From: Burhinus oedicnemus
Taxonomy: Eukaryota; Chordata; Aves; Charadriiformes; Burhinidae
Length of the DNA stretch: 64,000 bases
Direction of reading: 5' to 3'
Assembly: GCA_008921705.1 (NCBI GenBank)
Contig: VFFE01006671.1
Span: forward strand, 326,441-390,440
Below, piece by piece: positions 36,099 to 49,600 of this stretch. The first letter of the stretch is position 1, and every line of letters starts with the position of its first letter. A model generated the notes under the pieces. That model was not told the DNA's origin and ran no database searches. It was given only the letters and a program-made list of their open reading frames with translations. A program made the position numbers and the translations under genes.

Positions 36099-36125
36099 GG
36101 GGGGGTTTTGGGGCTGGGGAGGGGG
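36099..36125 (+). promoter_or_regulatory. G-quadruplex motif just past the FOXO3 poly(A) site
   Basis: Four G runs of 7, 4, 4 and 5 bases are separated by loops of 4, 2 and 1 bases, a strong G-quadruplex pattern on the non-template strand. It lies about 100 bases beyond the predicted cleavage site, where G-rich pause elements can aid 3'-end processing. A second cluster of G runs follows at 36278-36293. Confidence 0.6.
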
Positions 36126-39100
36126 CCTGATCCTGTATCCACTGGAGTCTGTCAATGCATATTTATGTGGGCCTCTGCACTTCAACCCTTCAGCCAAGCC
36201 AGTGTAGTTTTGGTGGTCAAATAACCCCCAACGGGATCATTTACTGCTGCTAAATATCACAAAGTTCACTTGATTTTGGGGTGGGGTGGGGGGTTGTCCC
36301 CTGGGATGGCAGCAGCACCCTGCAGCTGCAGCCCAGCTCACCCACCCTGGGAGACAACCAGCCCAACTGCAAATCAGCTGGGAGAAGAGTTAAACCCCCT
36401 CGTGGGCTTGGCTGGGTTTCAAACTGTCTTTGAAAAATGCGTGGAGTACTTGAAACCACACGTTTGGGATTTGGGATAAGAAAACCAGCAGCCTGACTCT
36501 GCGGAAAGTTATACGGAGGGCTCTGGCCAAGGCACAGGAGAGCGTGCTCAGAAACATGAGACATGTCGACAAAAAACTCTTCTCCCACCCTGATGGGGAG
36601 CCACAGATCTATACAGTTTTTCGGAGTCATTTTTCAAGAGCAAGTGATATTTTCAAGGCAGAGGAACCTTTTTGTGCAGCTGGGCGGGGTTTCCTGTGAC
36701 TCCGCAGGGATGACGGCTGTATCGTCCATGCAAAGCCCATGGGAGCTCAAGTCCTGCAGTATAAAAAGCAGCTTGGGGATATCCCTTGTTTAACATAGCA
36801 AGAGCTATTCAGGCTTTGTCCTAACTAGAGATAGCCTGAAATATTGCAAGATCCAGTCAGAAAACAGCCTTTGACCAGGATGAAGTGTGCATCAGCCTTC
36901 CCACGCTTGTCCTGCAGCAATTACAACTTCTCCTCCGAAATGGGGCTGGTTTTTGCTTGATTTTTCTGAAGGCTCCTCCAACAGTGCTCTGCCAGGGAAG
37001 GACCCGTCTCCTCCGCCTCGTTGGCAATCGCCCCAGTGGTGCTTAGGACAAACGATGAGAGCGTTTGGCCCGGTGAGCTGTCAGGTGGAAGGGCCTCAGC
37101 TTTGACCTGAATTTGGGCAGTGGCAGCAGCAGTGACGATGAGCTGATCAAACCCTGTGCGAGTTTTGTGCTGAACCTCCTTGGTTGTGTTGTGCAATGCC
37201 TTAGCTGTGACCTTCAGTTCACCCGGCCTGGGAATAGATCATCCTTATCTTTCAGAGTACTTTCAAAATAAGTCCAAACATTTTAAACTTCTCCGAGTTG
37301 TCCCAGAAGACAAAAGGCTTTTCGAGCTGCTGCCGAGACTGGTGAGGCAACCGAGAGCTATTTTGGGAGCTCCCCACCACATATGCTGAGTTGCGAGTTC
37401 GACCAGACCAGGGAAAACAGTATTTTACAGCTCTTGTTTGGCTACCGCTGCCAAGGAAGTTAGGGGTGCTTTCAAGAAGATTGAGATAAGCAAATCTGGG
37501 AGGCTTTTTCTGGTGGAGTCATCGTGACTGGTATCTCCCTGTTCAAAAGGAGGACTTCTTGGGTGAAGTGGAGCCCAAGCCAGATGGAGTAGATACTGCT
37601 CTCGCTGGCGCACAGATTCATCCCGCTGCCAGCGACTTCTGCAGTGTCTCATCGCTTCTCTGTTTGCCCGACCCAGCCCACAGAGCTTTTTTCCCACTGG
37701 CTCTGCCTGTGGAATTTTTTAAAATGAAAATACTTTTGTCATGTAAACACAAAACATAGAAAATTCCATTAGGGAAAAAAAAGAAGCTTTTTTTTTTTTT
37801 TTTACTGCTGTTTAAATCTTCAGAAAACTTTGGAATTGTCTGACAAAATTCAGAAACTCCATTTTGGATTTTTTATTTTCACACTTGGATTTTCTTTTCA
37901 TACTAATGACACCAGTACCTTTGCATGTGCCACAACATTTACTTATTAGAACAAAGCGTCTCCTGCTTTTATTGTTTGATGCTTTGATGACATACCAAGG
38001 AACCGATTTAATCTAGAAAATGAGATAAAATGTCTCGATTCAGTAGGAACAATTGGCCTAAATGAAGGTAACTGTTGTAACATTCTTTTAATGTTATATT
38101 ATGCCATGCAGGTTTAAAGGTATCTATATCCTATGAATGATGTGGTGAAATGGGGGGAAACTAAAAATATATGACATCTCATAAAAATCTTTCCAACTTC
38201 AAAGACAAATATGATCCTCATCAGGATTTCCCCCTCCTCAATTTTCACTCTTTTTTAGGTGATACCTTAAAACTTTGGTTTTACTGAAATTCAAAGCACA
38301 AGACAATTCCCAAGTGCCGCCTTTCCCTGGGGATTAGTGCTGCGGCTGTGCTGACCGGCTGTGCACGCCGCCCTGCTTCGCATGCCCTGATGGGCATCAA
38401 GGCTGCTGCCAGCGCCCGTGGCACGTGACACTGCATGGATGTCAGGCTTCGGCTCTGTTTCATGCCCTGGGGACCACTGTAAGCCCCTGCTGCTGGTGCA
38501 GCGAGGTGCCAAGGCAGGAGGATGGGGAGGACGTCAGTGGGAGCGAAGCGTGGCAGATGCCAGCACCCTGCTCTTGTATTCATGTGTCGCACAAGACCCC
38601 TCTGAAGCTTCATCTGCTGCATGGACGATGGATCTTTCTTCTGTTTGTAACCATCTTGGAAAAGGACAGCATCGGTTAGAAAGTGCTAATTAAGAAATAC
38701 AGTTGTAGTCTGACCTCCAAAGGAAAAGATGGAGGAAAGCTGTGCATTGACATGACCACCTTGGAGGTCCTTCCTGGGGAGCAGCAGAGGATGCTGCTCC
38801 TGACACCTTCCTCTCCAGGAGGGTGAGATCCAGCTTTCCAGGCCTCTGCTGTGAACCACAGGCCTGGTGTCTGGGCAGCCTTTCATGTCGCATCTGTTGT
38901 TTCAGTAGAAAATTCGTACTTCACCAGCACTTCATTTTAAATCTCTATGGGCTCCTCTTACTGAAGGCTATTCCAGCTTGTACACCATTAACTAGTTCAT
39001 GGATGAATATCCTGGAGGAAAGTCAGTGCTTAGAAAGCGATTCGTAACAGACATAAAATAAAAAAAAAACCCCTTTAGTCCTTTTACTCATTAAATGAAA

Positions 39101-42100
39101 CCCATTGTCATTCTCACTTCTCTTGAGAGTCACACTTGCCATATCAAACTGCGTTATCAACCTCAGTGTGCATCTGTTAACCAAAAGCTGTGGTGAGGCT
39201 GTCTCATTTATACAGAAGTTTTTGCTATGCATTGTCACTCAGCCTAGCGGACTCCTATGGAAAAGCCACAATTTAAGTCAAAAGTCTACTGTGCCTGAGT
39301 GGTTTTAAAATTATAATGGCTTTCAGAGCTAGGAGATATCAAAGTCTCTTCCTGGGGAAGGCAGCTACCTTCAGGTGCCTGCTCTGAAGCTTCTGCCTCT
39401 AGGACGACAGCTGGAAGGAGAAGGTAGCACGGGGAAAGGTCAGATGTGGATGTACAGGGGGGCTTCACTTTGCAGTAGGGTTGTGTTGGCTCTGCAGCCT
39501 GGGTAAGGTGGGCTACCTTGTTGTCACCAAAGGGTTGGTGCTAACTGGCTTACCACAGAGTAGGAGCGGTTATATGGGAAGTTACCCTGGAGTAATACAA
39601 ATACAAAGCCTTGCTTCCCTATCTCTGTCTCACCCGTAACTACTTACATCCATAACTTCAGGGTGAGCCCATTTCACTCTGTTTTTCACTGGAGGACATC
39701 AAGGTGACAAGTCCTGAAGGTGAAAGTGCCCTGAATTGCTGGCTCTTGGGGGACTTGGCTGAGACTCTGTCACTACATATCCAGCCTCTTAAAGCTCCTG
39801 ACTGAATATCTTTGCTTTTCCACAATCTCTTCACCTTACCTCGGCCAAAGCTCTGTTCCCTTCTTGAGAAAGGGCCTCAGAGACGATGACATGATGTTGC
39901 TGTTAGCAGGAGACTCTCTCGGTTTGACTCTCCCTCACAAATGCATGTGTGAGGAGCAGAGGCCGGCCCCCACCTTACCTATCGCATGGACCGTGCATCC
40001 GAGTGGGCTTCTCTGTGTGTGCAGAGAAAACTGCAAGAGATGTGAGGATACAGGAATGGCAAATGAGCCAGCACATGAAAAGAGCCTAATTGAATGCTAC
40101 CCTTTAAGTGACACGTTGCCATGGGGGCACCTGAACCACTCCTTCCTGCCCTTCAATCATTCTTCAATCCACATCTGACATCACCGGTGTTTCCCAGTGT
40201 TGCCAGCAATGGCCTTCCTAACTTTTGATCTCTTTGAGCCTTTCTTTGAAAAAAAGACTTTTTGTCTTTTTTTTTTTTTTTTTTTCATTCTCCGACTTTT
40301 TTACATTCTCTGTTTTTCTGAGGCCAGGTATTAAAACATTTGTGGGGTCAGTAATGTCAGTTGTGGATACGATTATTTTGAATGTTGTTTTTATACAAGC
40401 AAGAAGCCCAGGTAACACAGTTATCTGGCGAGAGGCCGTTGCCAGTACAACTCACTCCATTCCAGCTACGCTGGCAAGAAGCACTCTTTTTTTTTGCTGC
40501 TTCAAGCTACGTCTGAGTCTGAAGACACGGTTTGCTGGTCTAGCTATGTCAGCCACCTTTTCCTAACGTAGGCTAAACCCTGGACATTGCTTCACATGGA
40601 ATAGCAAGTTTACAACCAGTGTGACCTGGTGGCTGTATTCAAAGGTCTGCTAAGGTCAGGAGATGCCGAGCTGAGAGTACGTACAAACAGAGCGTGGACC
40701 TTTTACCCAGGTATGGCTGCTCCAAGGGACACAAGCACACCACTTCAGAGCAAACTGCTACAGCCAAAGGAATGGGGAAAAAATGAATGCCTTGCTCTTT
40801 TTAAAAGTGTCTCTTTTTGTTCATGCTCTGCCGAGCCTTTCTGTGAGAAATGGGTATTGTGAAGTAGCTTCGTACAGCCTAGATACAGCCTAGAACAAGC
40901 ATCTGCAGAGTCGGCTGTGGTGCCCGCCCTCCGGCAGTGCTGGCACTTGTGACCTGTAATACTTCCCTGGCCCAAAATCTGCAAAATAAAATTGACAAAC
41001 TCTGACTCTCTCTATTTCAGCGAGTCAAGAATCTGCTAACTTTTCCTCCTGAAGGTTAACAGAATTTGAACATTTTATGCTGATCACCTCATCCATAAGC
41101 TAACAAAAGGCTTATCTGTTTCTTTTCCACTGTAATTGACAGTCTTCTGTAGATGCATGTTCAGCATTTCAAGACTAACTTAAAGGTCAAATTTATCATA
41201 CAGGCAGATTGGATGAGCTCATGGTTGAGCAAAGACCATCTAAAGGTGACTTGTCTAACATATCTCTACATGCACACAGAGCCCACACACATTTCTTTTT
41301 GGTCTAGCCTTGTCTCAGACATCAACTGTGTGCCAAGAGTCTCAGGACAAAGCTGTGCTAGAAAATTACAGGTGGGTTGAATTTGGCACCTGGAATATAA
41401 GAACAATAAGGGTCTGAATAAAGGAGATGTATTCAGAAAGGGTTAGAGCAGAATTTCATTCTTCTGACCCCTCTTGTCTGAAATCTTAATTACGCCAAAC
41501 TGCTGAAATACCTCGTTTGTGTTTACTCCCCAATTTTGTGTATCCATTTTGCGGCATGGATCTGTGCTGCACCAGAGAAAGTGTAGAGACCCCTACATCT
41601 CCCTGCACACGTCCGGGTTCAGCATAAGCGCTGCAACAGCTGATAATGGTACCCGAAACAATCCCTGGGGACCCTCGTACCCCACACATGGGACAGTCAT
41701 TCGCAAATGATGGCCTGTAATACCATGCACCCTGGGCACGTGCTAAGCCTTGCTCAGAGCACACTTCATGGTGCACGTATTATACGTGCTCAGCTTCTTC
41801 ACACAAAATTAATGTATGAAACTCAAAATCTGATAAAACTGTAGGTACAGCTGAAAATGTGAACTGAATAGGGGAGGTGGTTAACTTCACCCAGTTAAAA
41901 TCAGTATCTTCAGTGGCATCCCCTCTGCCCTATTTGGTAGGGCATTACGTGATGCAGACTGTTCTATTGGGAAATGGTGATCAGCTAAAAGTCCTTTTCC
42001 TCTGGGGATTTCTCTGCTGTGTCCCACAGGCTTTTTGTCCAAGTGTCAGTTTTCAGCCTGTTCCCCCTCCTCCAGGCAAAACCACAGGTGGTGGCCATAG

Positions 42101-42624
42101 AAGAGGAATTTGGAGGCAGAAACCAGTTCTCCGCCGGTCATTTCAGCAGCTATCAGCTCTTGCATGTATGTTTCCAAAGGAGGACCTGCACGCTATCTCC
42201 CCTCCCACCTGTCCCATCCTCCTCCTCTGAGACTAATCTCGTGCCACACTTGTCCCCCCGTCCCCATGCTGCCTGCCCCACCCAGCCTTGGCTGGATGCC
42301 CATGGCCATGAGGGCCTGGGGACCCAAAAGTTGGCAGCAGCCTCTGACTGCTGGTGTGTCAGCCAGCTCAGCAGCTGGAAGACACGTACCCCATACCCTA
42401 AGCAAGGCCCTCGTGCAGAAAGAGGTGTGCCACCACGAGGAACTGGGAGGGAAAATCAACCAGATGAAATTCAGTAGACAAAAGTGCACAGCACTGTGCT
42501 AAGGAAGGAGAGATCAGCTACGCGTATGTCAAGTGAGGCGCAAGCAACAGCACTGGAAAAAAGTGGGCAGTAATAGCTAGAAACTGTCCGAGCTCCTGCT
42601 GCGGTGTTGTGGCACTGGGGCAGT
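36126..42624. other. Intergenic, no gene recognised
   Basis: This stretch lies downstream of FOXO3. I see no conserved exon, RNA gene or young transposon. It holds poly-T and poly-A runs (for example T19 at 40267-40285), G-rich patches near 36278 and assorted chance open frames. Confidence 0.6.
40267..40285. repeat. Poly-T run (T19)
   Basis: A 19-base thymidine homopolymer in the intergenic region. No associated retroelement body is recognised. Confidence 0.9.
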
Positions 42625-42994
42625 CCTGGACGCTGGAGCCAGCCTGAAGAAGAGCAACAAGAATGAGCTGAGTCAGTGAGAATGGGGACCTGTGGGAAAA
42701 GGCTGATTTTATTTATTAGAACGGGTTGAGAAGGGACATAAACTGCCCTTTACATAGAAGACTACTAAAAAAACCCCTTCCTGCCCACTAAGGAGAGCAC
42801 ATAGCTGTGTTTCGCCTGCAGCAAATGTAGGTTATGTTCTAGCTACGAGGGTAATTAACACATTTCCTAGAGGTGTAGACTTTTCTTCATTAAGAGTGTT
42901 TTTGGGAGCAAAATATTTGCCTGGATTTTCATTGGCCCTGCCTCAGAGCAGAAGTATGATCTCCTGAGATTCCTTCTAACCTCATGATCCTATG
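42625..42994 (+). mobile_element. Ancient CR1 LINE relic (C-terminal RT region to 3' end)
   Basis: The order of decayed matches follows a CR1 3' portion: 'agcctgaagaagagcaacaagaatga' (the Q-R-R-A-T-K/R-M block), 'aaaaggctgattttatttattagaacgggttgagaagggaca' (the E-L-G-L-F-x-L-E-K-R-R block), 'gggtaattaacacatttcctagaggtgtag', and finally 'tatgatctcctgagattccttctaacctcatgatcctatgac', the CR1 3' end. It contains many stops and small deletions, so it is non-functional. The 5' boundary is approximate. Confidence 0.7.
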
Positions 42995-45900
42995 ACTTGC
43001 CTTAAAGAGTTAAAACAGCTTTAAAATCAAAATGAAACAAAAAAAGCACAAAGGCTTCTACCTTTTCCTACCTGAGGCACAGATCTCTATGTACAGCAGC
43101 AAATTGTTATCTTTTCTCCCGGCTTGAGTATAACAGGTATTGAGTAACGTTGTCCCGGTGTGTTGACGCATGAGCCAGGGTGTGCCCCAGACCCCAGAGA
43201 GGTACTGATGTAGCGCAACCGCCTGCCAAAAGTCTGGTGTTTGGTTTCTTCCTGCTCTCTAGCGTCTCCCTTTGCCCCTGGAGAAGCTGCATGTTGTCCC
43301 GATTCCTTCTCCAGGCACGTCTCGCTGCAAACAGAAGTTGTTCTCTCCTATTCCCGATGAGACTCGAAGCTCTGAGAAGATGCCCTACCCTGTAGGTTTC
43401 CTTTTCCTGACAAATACCGGTGCAGAAAGTGCACCTCTTTGGGCACCACATGCTCCGGCATCTGTTGACCCCTCTTGTGGCTGAATGCCTGTAAATCTGA
43501 AAGACTAGAAGTATAAATACGGGTGAAAAGGCAGATATTCCTGCAGCAAGCCATGTTTGTTTCAGAGGTGGCCAGCTTCCCCCACAGAGGGCACGTGTTG
43601 GTCCTCCCAGCAGGGATGATGGGCTGGACCAGGAGACAATGCAAGCAGTAAAGCCTCACCGACCATAAGCAGCAGGGCTGGCATGGGCATGGATGCTGGA
43701 GGCATGGCTGGGAGAGGCAGCTTTGGGTGAGCACATGTGTCATCAGAAAAACCAGGCCCTGGGGAACGACACAGCCTGAAGCCTTCTGGGGTGTCCCCAT
43801 CACTGCTGCCAAGCCACCAAGGCTGGTGGCTGGGGAGGCATCCCTCTGCGTCAGGAGGAGCCAGACAGCCCATGCCGGCAACTGTGGGTAAAGAGCAGGC
43901 ACCCAAAACAGTGTGTGATGGGCTGTGCCAGAGGACAGCAGGGATGCTCACGATGGGATCAGCCTCCTCTCCTGCTGGGAAAGAAGAGCGGCCGCTGCCT
44001 CCTTGCCCTGCAATGGGGCTGGCAGTAACAGGGTCCCGGCATAGTTAGCCAGTAACTTCTACCGGACTTGGGCTCCCAGACAGAAAAAACACCCCACCGT
44101 GTTTTCGATGTTTACATTAGATGTTTATTTTACAGTTCGTTTCACAATCTGTTTCTCTTCTCCCTTTGCTGCGAGTTGATTTATAGTGCTGCAGATCCTA
44201 TCTGCCGGCCCTGCCCAGAGCACGGACTTGGAGAAAAACCTGCCAGGGGTCCTTCCTTGTCCTTATTGCTGTTTTGTCTACAACTGCCCTTACCTATGAG
44301 TTGAACTAGAGCAGTTTCTTCCGAACTGCAACAAATTAGTCTCTTGCTCCCTTGTGCTTGCGTTGGTATTTTGAGGAGTGGGCAGCTCAGGGTCCCTGAA
44401 GAGACAACAGCAAACAAGCATGGTGCTAAGGGCTGCCCTCCGCTTCCCTCTGGCTGACTTCCTTGGTTGGACCAGCAGGTGTTGAGGACTCCTGGCACTC
44501 TGTGGGACCACAAACCCTGTGCCCCATCTGCTGTGTCCCCCTGATGACAAGGTGCCATACGTGGCCGCAGGGCAAGTCCCCAGGCTGTGGGGATGGTCAG
44601 TGACTGCAGAAGATGGATGGTCCCTGCCCACCCTGCACCATAAGGGACTGTCAGGGGCTGCTGGGATTAACCAGGATTGCTTGCTCCATGGTACACTTAC
44701 ATTTTGATTTTTATGCCGCTATGTCTTAGCAGCATTTGGGGAGGTGGTTTAGCTTCCCCAGTTTAATCAAGGCCTTTCCTCCACAGTTGAATGTGCAAAA
44801 AAGATGCGCTGCATTTTACTGAGAAAATAAAAGATCTGATCTGAAGATCTGGTGGGAAATCCCTGAGTAAATCTTGGCCTTCCTTGTTGGTTGTGTGCTT
44901 TGGAGGAGGAGAAGGATTCACTGCTTCCTCGTATGGAGCCAGGTGCTCCCCATGAATAACTGGACCCAACCTAAAAGCAGAAGGAAGTGTATTTAAAAAA
45001 ATAGAGGTGTGGTAATGACACTATCATGCTTTATGTGTGTTGTGTAATCCGTGACGTGCATGGCTTCTGAAGAGCCTGCTCCCCAGTCACAGCTAAATCA
45101 CTCCTTGAAAACAACAATAAAATCCTAATATGTTGGCTGGCTAGAGAGGTTTGTTCCTTTTCCCCAGGAAAATGATATTCACCACAAACAAATGTGTATT
45201 TTGTGGACCGAATGCTCATGTGACAGACACAGTGCCTTGTATGAATCAAGCCAAAAGTTTTGAAAGAAGAGAATGTCAACCTCTCCAGTTTTCTTTATCA
45301 CCGCTAATTGCCTTGATGATGCATTTGTTTCACATGGTTTCACATAGAGGGCACTGAGAACCTATGGTTACCTAAATTAATATCTAAATAAGTGTCTCCC
45401 TACAAACTTGTTTAGCAATTACACCTTTCAAATTGCAGTTGTACCAAGTAGGGGGTAATGTTAAGAAATTGTTTTCATGTTCAACTTGATGCAAACTAGA
45501 GTCTAGAAGAAGGGAATTGGTTTGGCAATACATGTTTCTGAGCTCTAGCTCACTGGTCCCAGATTTAGCCCATTCTTGCAGTGGTAGAAGTTCTTATAGG
45601 CAATATGAAAATGCCTGATTTTTCCTCCTTTCCTACAAAAAGTATACGTACTTTTATTTAACCATGGAATGATTCTTTCTTATCTGTAATGATTCTGCAG
45701 GCGTTGGAGAACAGTGTTGGAAACAGAGAAATGAAATGATCAGGGAAGTATGAACTTCTCTGCTTTTGTGCGCATGGGGATTAAATACTTAAAAGGAAGA
45801 TCTGCTACCATTTTATGTGTCAATAACACCTCCAAACAGTACATTAAAGAATAAGAATGCAATACTGTGAGTATAAAAATTGACCCTAGATTAGCCAAAA

Positions 45901-46526
45901 TTGTATCTCATAAGCCCCATAAAACCTAAACCATTTGCATCAGTACTGTGAAGCTACAGGAGGGTTTGGGGGTTTCTTTTGCTCTAATTGAAACTGTGCA
46001 TTTTAGGAAAGGCAGCAAGGCTAACACTGCTTGGCAGCCTGGTGTGGACACATTCCTAAAAGCTTGTAAGAAAGTCAAAGGTAGAACTGAAAAGCTGAGG
46101 GGTGGCCGCAGTAGCGAGGGCGAGGACGGTTTCTGCAGGATAATCAGGAGGTGCATTTCGTAAGAGAGGAACCTTCTCCCTGGATAATTTTTCATAGCTA
46201 GCAACCATGCCTTGCAGTTTCTGTCTTGCAACAGAAGTTGTATGTGGAGATTTTGTTTGCCTACCTGACCTGTCCATCCTGCAAGAGGGCCATGAAGCCT
46301 CAGGGGAAAAACCCAGCCCCTGGGGACTCCTGCTGACATCTCCCTGCCCACCTTTTGTCCCCCACAAGCCATGACTGATGGGGCTGCAGAAGGGGGGGTG
46401 GCTGCTGAGGGTGGACCCGAAACAGGGTAGCCAGAGGAATGGCAGTGGGACTTGCCTGGGCTGGAGTCCCCCACATGTGGACCAGTGGTGGGGCCTCCCA
46501 GGGCTTGGTCTTGAGCTCAGCTGGGC
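42995..46526. other. Intergenic, no gene recognised
   Basis: GC-rich and AT-rich segments alternate and open frames up to 184 codons occur. None resembles a known family and none has splice context that convinces me. No transposon is recognised. Confidence 0.55.
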
Positions 46527-46694
46527 ACCCTAACATGTGCTGTGGGTAGCCCGGCATTGCAGCATCACCATGGACAGCCCAGCATCGCAGAGGTGCTGCG
46601 GGTACCCTGAGATGGCAGAGGTGCTGGGGGTACTCTGACATTGCAGAGACGCCAAAGGTGCCCTGGCTTTGCACTGTGGGTGCCCCAAAAACCT
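46527..46694. repeat. Degenerate 28-bp minisatellite, about 6 units
   Basis: Consecutive 28-base units can be aligned at 46527-46554, 46555-46582, 46583-46610, 46611-46638, 46639-46666 and 46667-46694. The best pair (46583-46610 and 46611-46638) share GCAGAGGTGCTG and GGTAC.CTGA. Outer units are more diverged. The array lies inside a 212-codon antisense open frame that probably owes its length to the GC-rich repeat and not to coding. Confidence 0.8.
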
Positions 46695-49600
46695 CCCGTA
46701 ACCTCTTGCACCCTGTGTAACCTCCGCCCAAGAGGCATTTGCAGAGCACGGGCTTCTTCCTTGCAAGCCTGACTTCGTGTGGAGCAAAAGTGGAGAGGTC
46801 GTCCCCCTCACCTCCTGCCAGCCTCGCCTGCCCGACCAAACTCAAAATCCCAAAGGAAAACATTTCAGTGGTGTTTTGCAATATCCTACTCTGTCTGTTT
46901 TTGCCGACCCCATTTCTCAGTCTGTTGGCTAAGATCAAGCATAGTATCTCAAGGACACCCTGGTCCCATCCTCCTTTTTTCCTCAGGACGGAAAAAGGGG
47001 AGATGCAAACAGTTTTGAAAACACTTGTTTACATTATTTTGTAATTCCTTGGGAATCTTAAATGAAGTACAGCAACCATGAACTGAAAATAACCCAAGGA
47101 AAGCAGTTAGTAAAGGGGTTGCCAACATATGCAGTGAGGACAGAAAAATGGCAAATACAACTCTACTGAAAGGAATGGAGATATAGTTGCTGGGCTCTGG
47201 GTTTCTTTTGTTTGGAAGTCAAATTTAGCGCCCAGTGAGGATGTCCAGCTCCCAGTTCCTGAACAGTTTGACTCCTGAAGCCCTACCCCTTTGAGTAGGC
47301 TCTGTAGGTTTGGCTCTCTGCAGGTTTTTTCCGCAAAAATTCTGGCAGTTCATGAGGAATGGTTTGCCAGCACTTTATTCCACCACGTCTCCTGAGAATG
47401 CATTATAGGATTAAGGCAAATCTACGATATCTCCTCGGAGCAGTTTGTACTTAGCAGTGCGGTATATGTAATATTCAGACAGGTACACCGTCCCCTAAAC
47501 GCATGTGCTAGACACAGGGTATGAGCACAGGGCTGTCCCAGCCTCGCCGTAGGAGGGATACCTGGTGTGACAGCAACGGGGCAGCCGTCAGCCGCGTCCC
47601 AGGGAAGGGCAGCTTCGTGCTAGATCTGCAGCTCGGGGGTCTGCCACGGGGCGAGTCGCGAGAGCTGTGGACCACAGGCATGCAGAACAGATGTAATGGA
47701 GCCAACTGCTGGCATAAAAAGAGCTCCCGCTCTTTATTCGGCATCCAGAAATGGCCTGTGATATTGGGAAGGGATGGATCAGAGATCTATGGAGTGCTAC
47801 TTTTTCTTGCTGATTGCAGGGGACTGCATTAATAGGGCTGCTGAGCGTTGATAAGGGCTGCTATAGCAAGAGAAGCCAACCAATATGATAAGGCGTATAT
47901 TTTTGTGTCACATTTCAAGCCATTTAATAGCATTGGGTGGGGGTGGGGTGAACAGGAGCAAAAGTTGGGTTAAAAGATGTCCTTTATGTTAAAGGAACCT
48001 ACTTGAACTCACTTTCCCGTAGTTTAAATGAGAAAGTGGGTTAAGTTAGTTCTGATGAAGCGCTAACTGCGTGAATTTTGTTCACAGGCAGGAAAAGTGC
48101 AAATTTGTATCACAGTTGTGCCCCTGCAGCCTTTTGGGTTTGGGGTTGGTTTTTTATGACACCCCCCCACCCTCCCAACCCCCCCAACTCCCATAGGACC
48201 GTCCTCAAGACCTTTCCCAAGTAATAGTATCGATTGTAGGAAACGGCATGACAATTCTGCGTTACTGCTAACCCGGGGACAGGGATGCCAAACTTGCTTT
48301 CATTGCAGATGATTTGATTAACCTTTCATGGAGTCTGCGAAAGGCTATTGAACCGACTCGGACACCTTTTCTGTGTTTCAAAGACCCGAGGTGTTTTTTA
48401 TCCAGTCCCTCCCCTTTCTTTCAGCACACAGAAAGCCTGCAATTACGGGCAGCTTTCAAGGCTGGCAGCTCTTGCTAACAGCCAGGACTTGTTGGGGCAC
48501 AGAGAGGAGGAGCTGAATTGCAGTTGGACCAGAATGAAAGCCATTTCAACCCGTGCCACTCAACTCCCCGGGGGCTGGTACCTCCCCTCGTTTCTGGATG
48601 CGCACACTTGGAGGCCAGGATTTGGCCTTGGAGCAGGTGTAGCCCATCATTCAGGTTGTAATCGGCTGCTCCTCTGCCATGGGGAACAAATACCCAGTGA
48701 ACCTACGTAGCACTATGTCCTCTGCTGGCATCCCTGACCCCTCTGGTCATGCCTCCCTGTGCGAACCAGGAAAGGATAATGTTTGCATGAAAACTCAGAG
48801 GAACTGGGCGATCACAGAGATCCTCATGTCCTGCCATGCTTGACCAAAACCAGCCAATAGTTTCAAGAGCTTCTGTACAGGGAGGGTCTGATCTTATACG
48901 ACTTGTTTCTGTACAAAACCAAGCTTGAACAAATCCTGAGCTGACCTGAGTGCCTTTGCAGAAGATGAAATTTCTTCACTTGTTTCCTGTTCCCTGGAGC
49001 TCTTCCGAGGGGGTCTGGGTCTTTCCATGGCCTTTTTCAAGCCCCTCCTCCCCCCTCCCAAAGCCTTACCTGAAGCACTTGAGTATGCTTGCAAGCTGGT
49101 GTTTTTCATCAAGAGGCTATGGCACCATCAGCATGTGGCAACATCCAGGTGAAGAGCATAAAAAGGGCATTGTGTATGAACTATGGTCTTCTTGGTGAAC
49201 TTCAGGGCCTTCCATTACAGGATTGTGACTTGTTCCTAAAATTTTACTGTGATGAAGTGGCTCCCTTTTGTAGGACTTACTACCCTGCTCTGATGTACCT
49301 GGATCTACATTTAAACCTCGGTGTCCTGGTGGGTGCTTCTCGGTGTCAGATTTGTCTCTGGAAGGGATCTGCCTCTGGCACTGCAGGCAGCTCGGCTCCC
49401 TCAGCCTGCAATTTAGGTAGTTAGCTAATTTTTACAATGCTGCGGTTTGTTTGTGGAAGGAGAGGGATTTTTCCTCCTTGCAGAGGTGATTCTGGGGCTT
49501 TTTGCAGCTCGAGGGCTGGCAGCTTTTGGTCTTAGCTTACAGGGTCGTTAATGTTGTTAACGGTCATAAAATTATTGCACCCTTTCCTAATATCAGTTGA

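Noticed and set aside
45926..46938. Long antisense frames of 182 and 212 codons
   Set aside because: They overlap each other in different frames in a GC-rich stretch that includes a minisatellite, which explains the shortage of stops.
240..47032. Exact FOXO binding sites (GTAAACAA/TTGTTTAC) at 240-247, 18417-18424 and 47025-47032 as autoregulatory elements
   Set aside because: Three matches to an 8-mer on both strands of 64 kb is about the chance expectation of two, and one of them is simply coding sequence in the FOXO3 exon.
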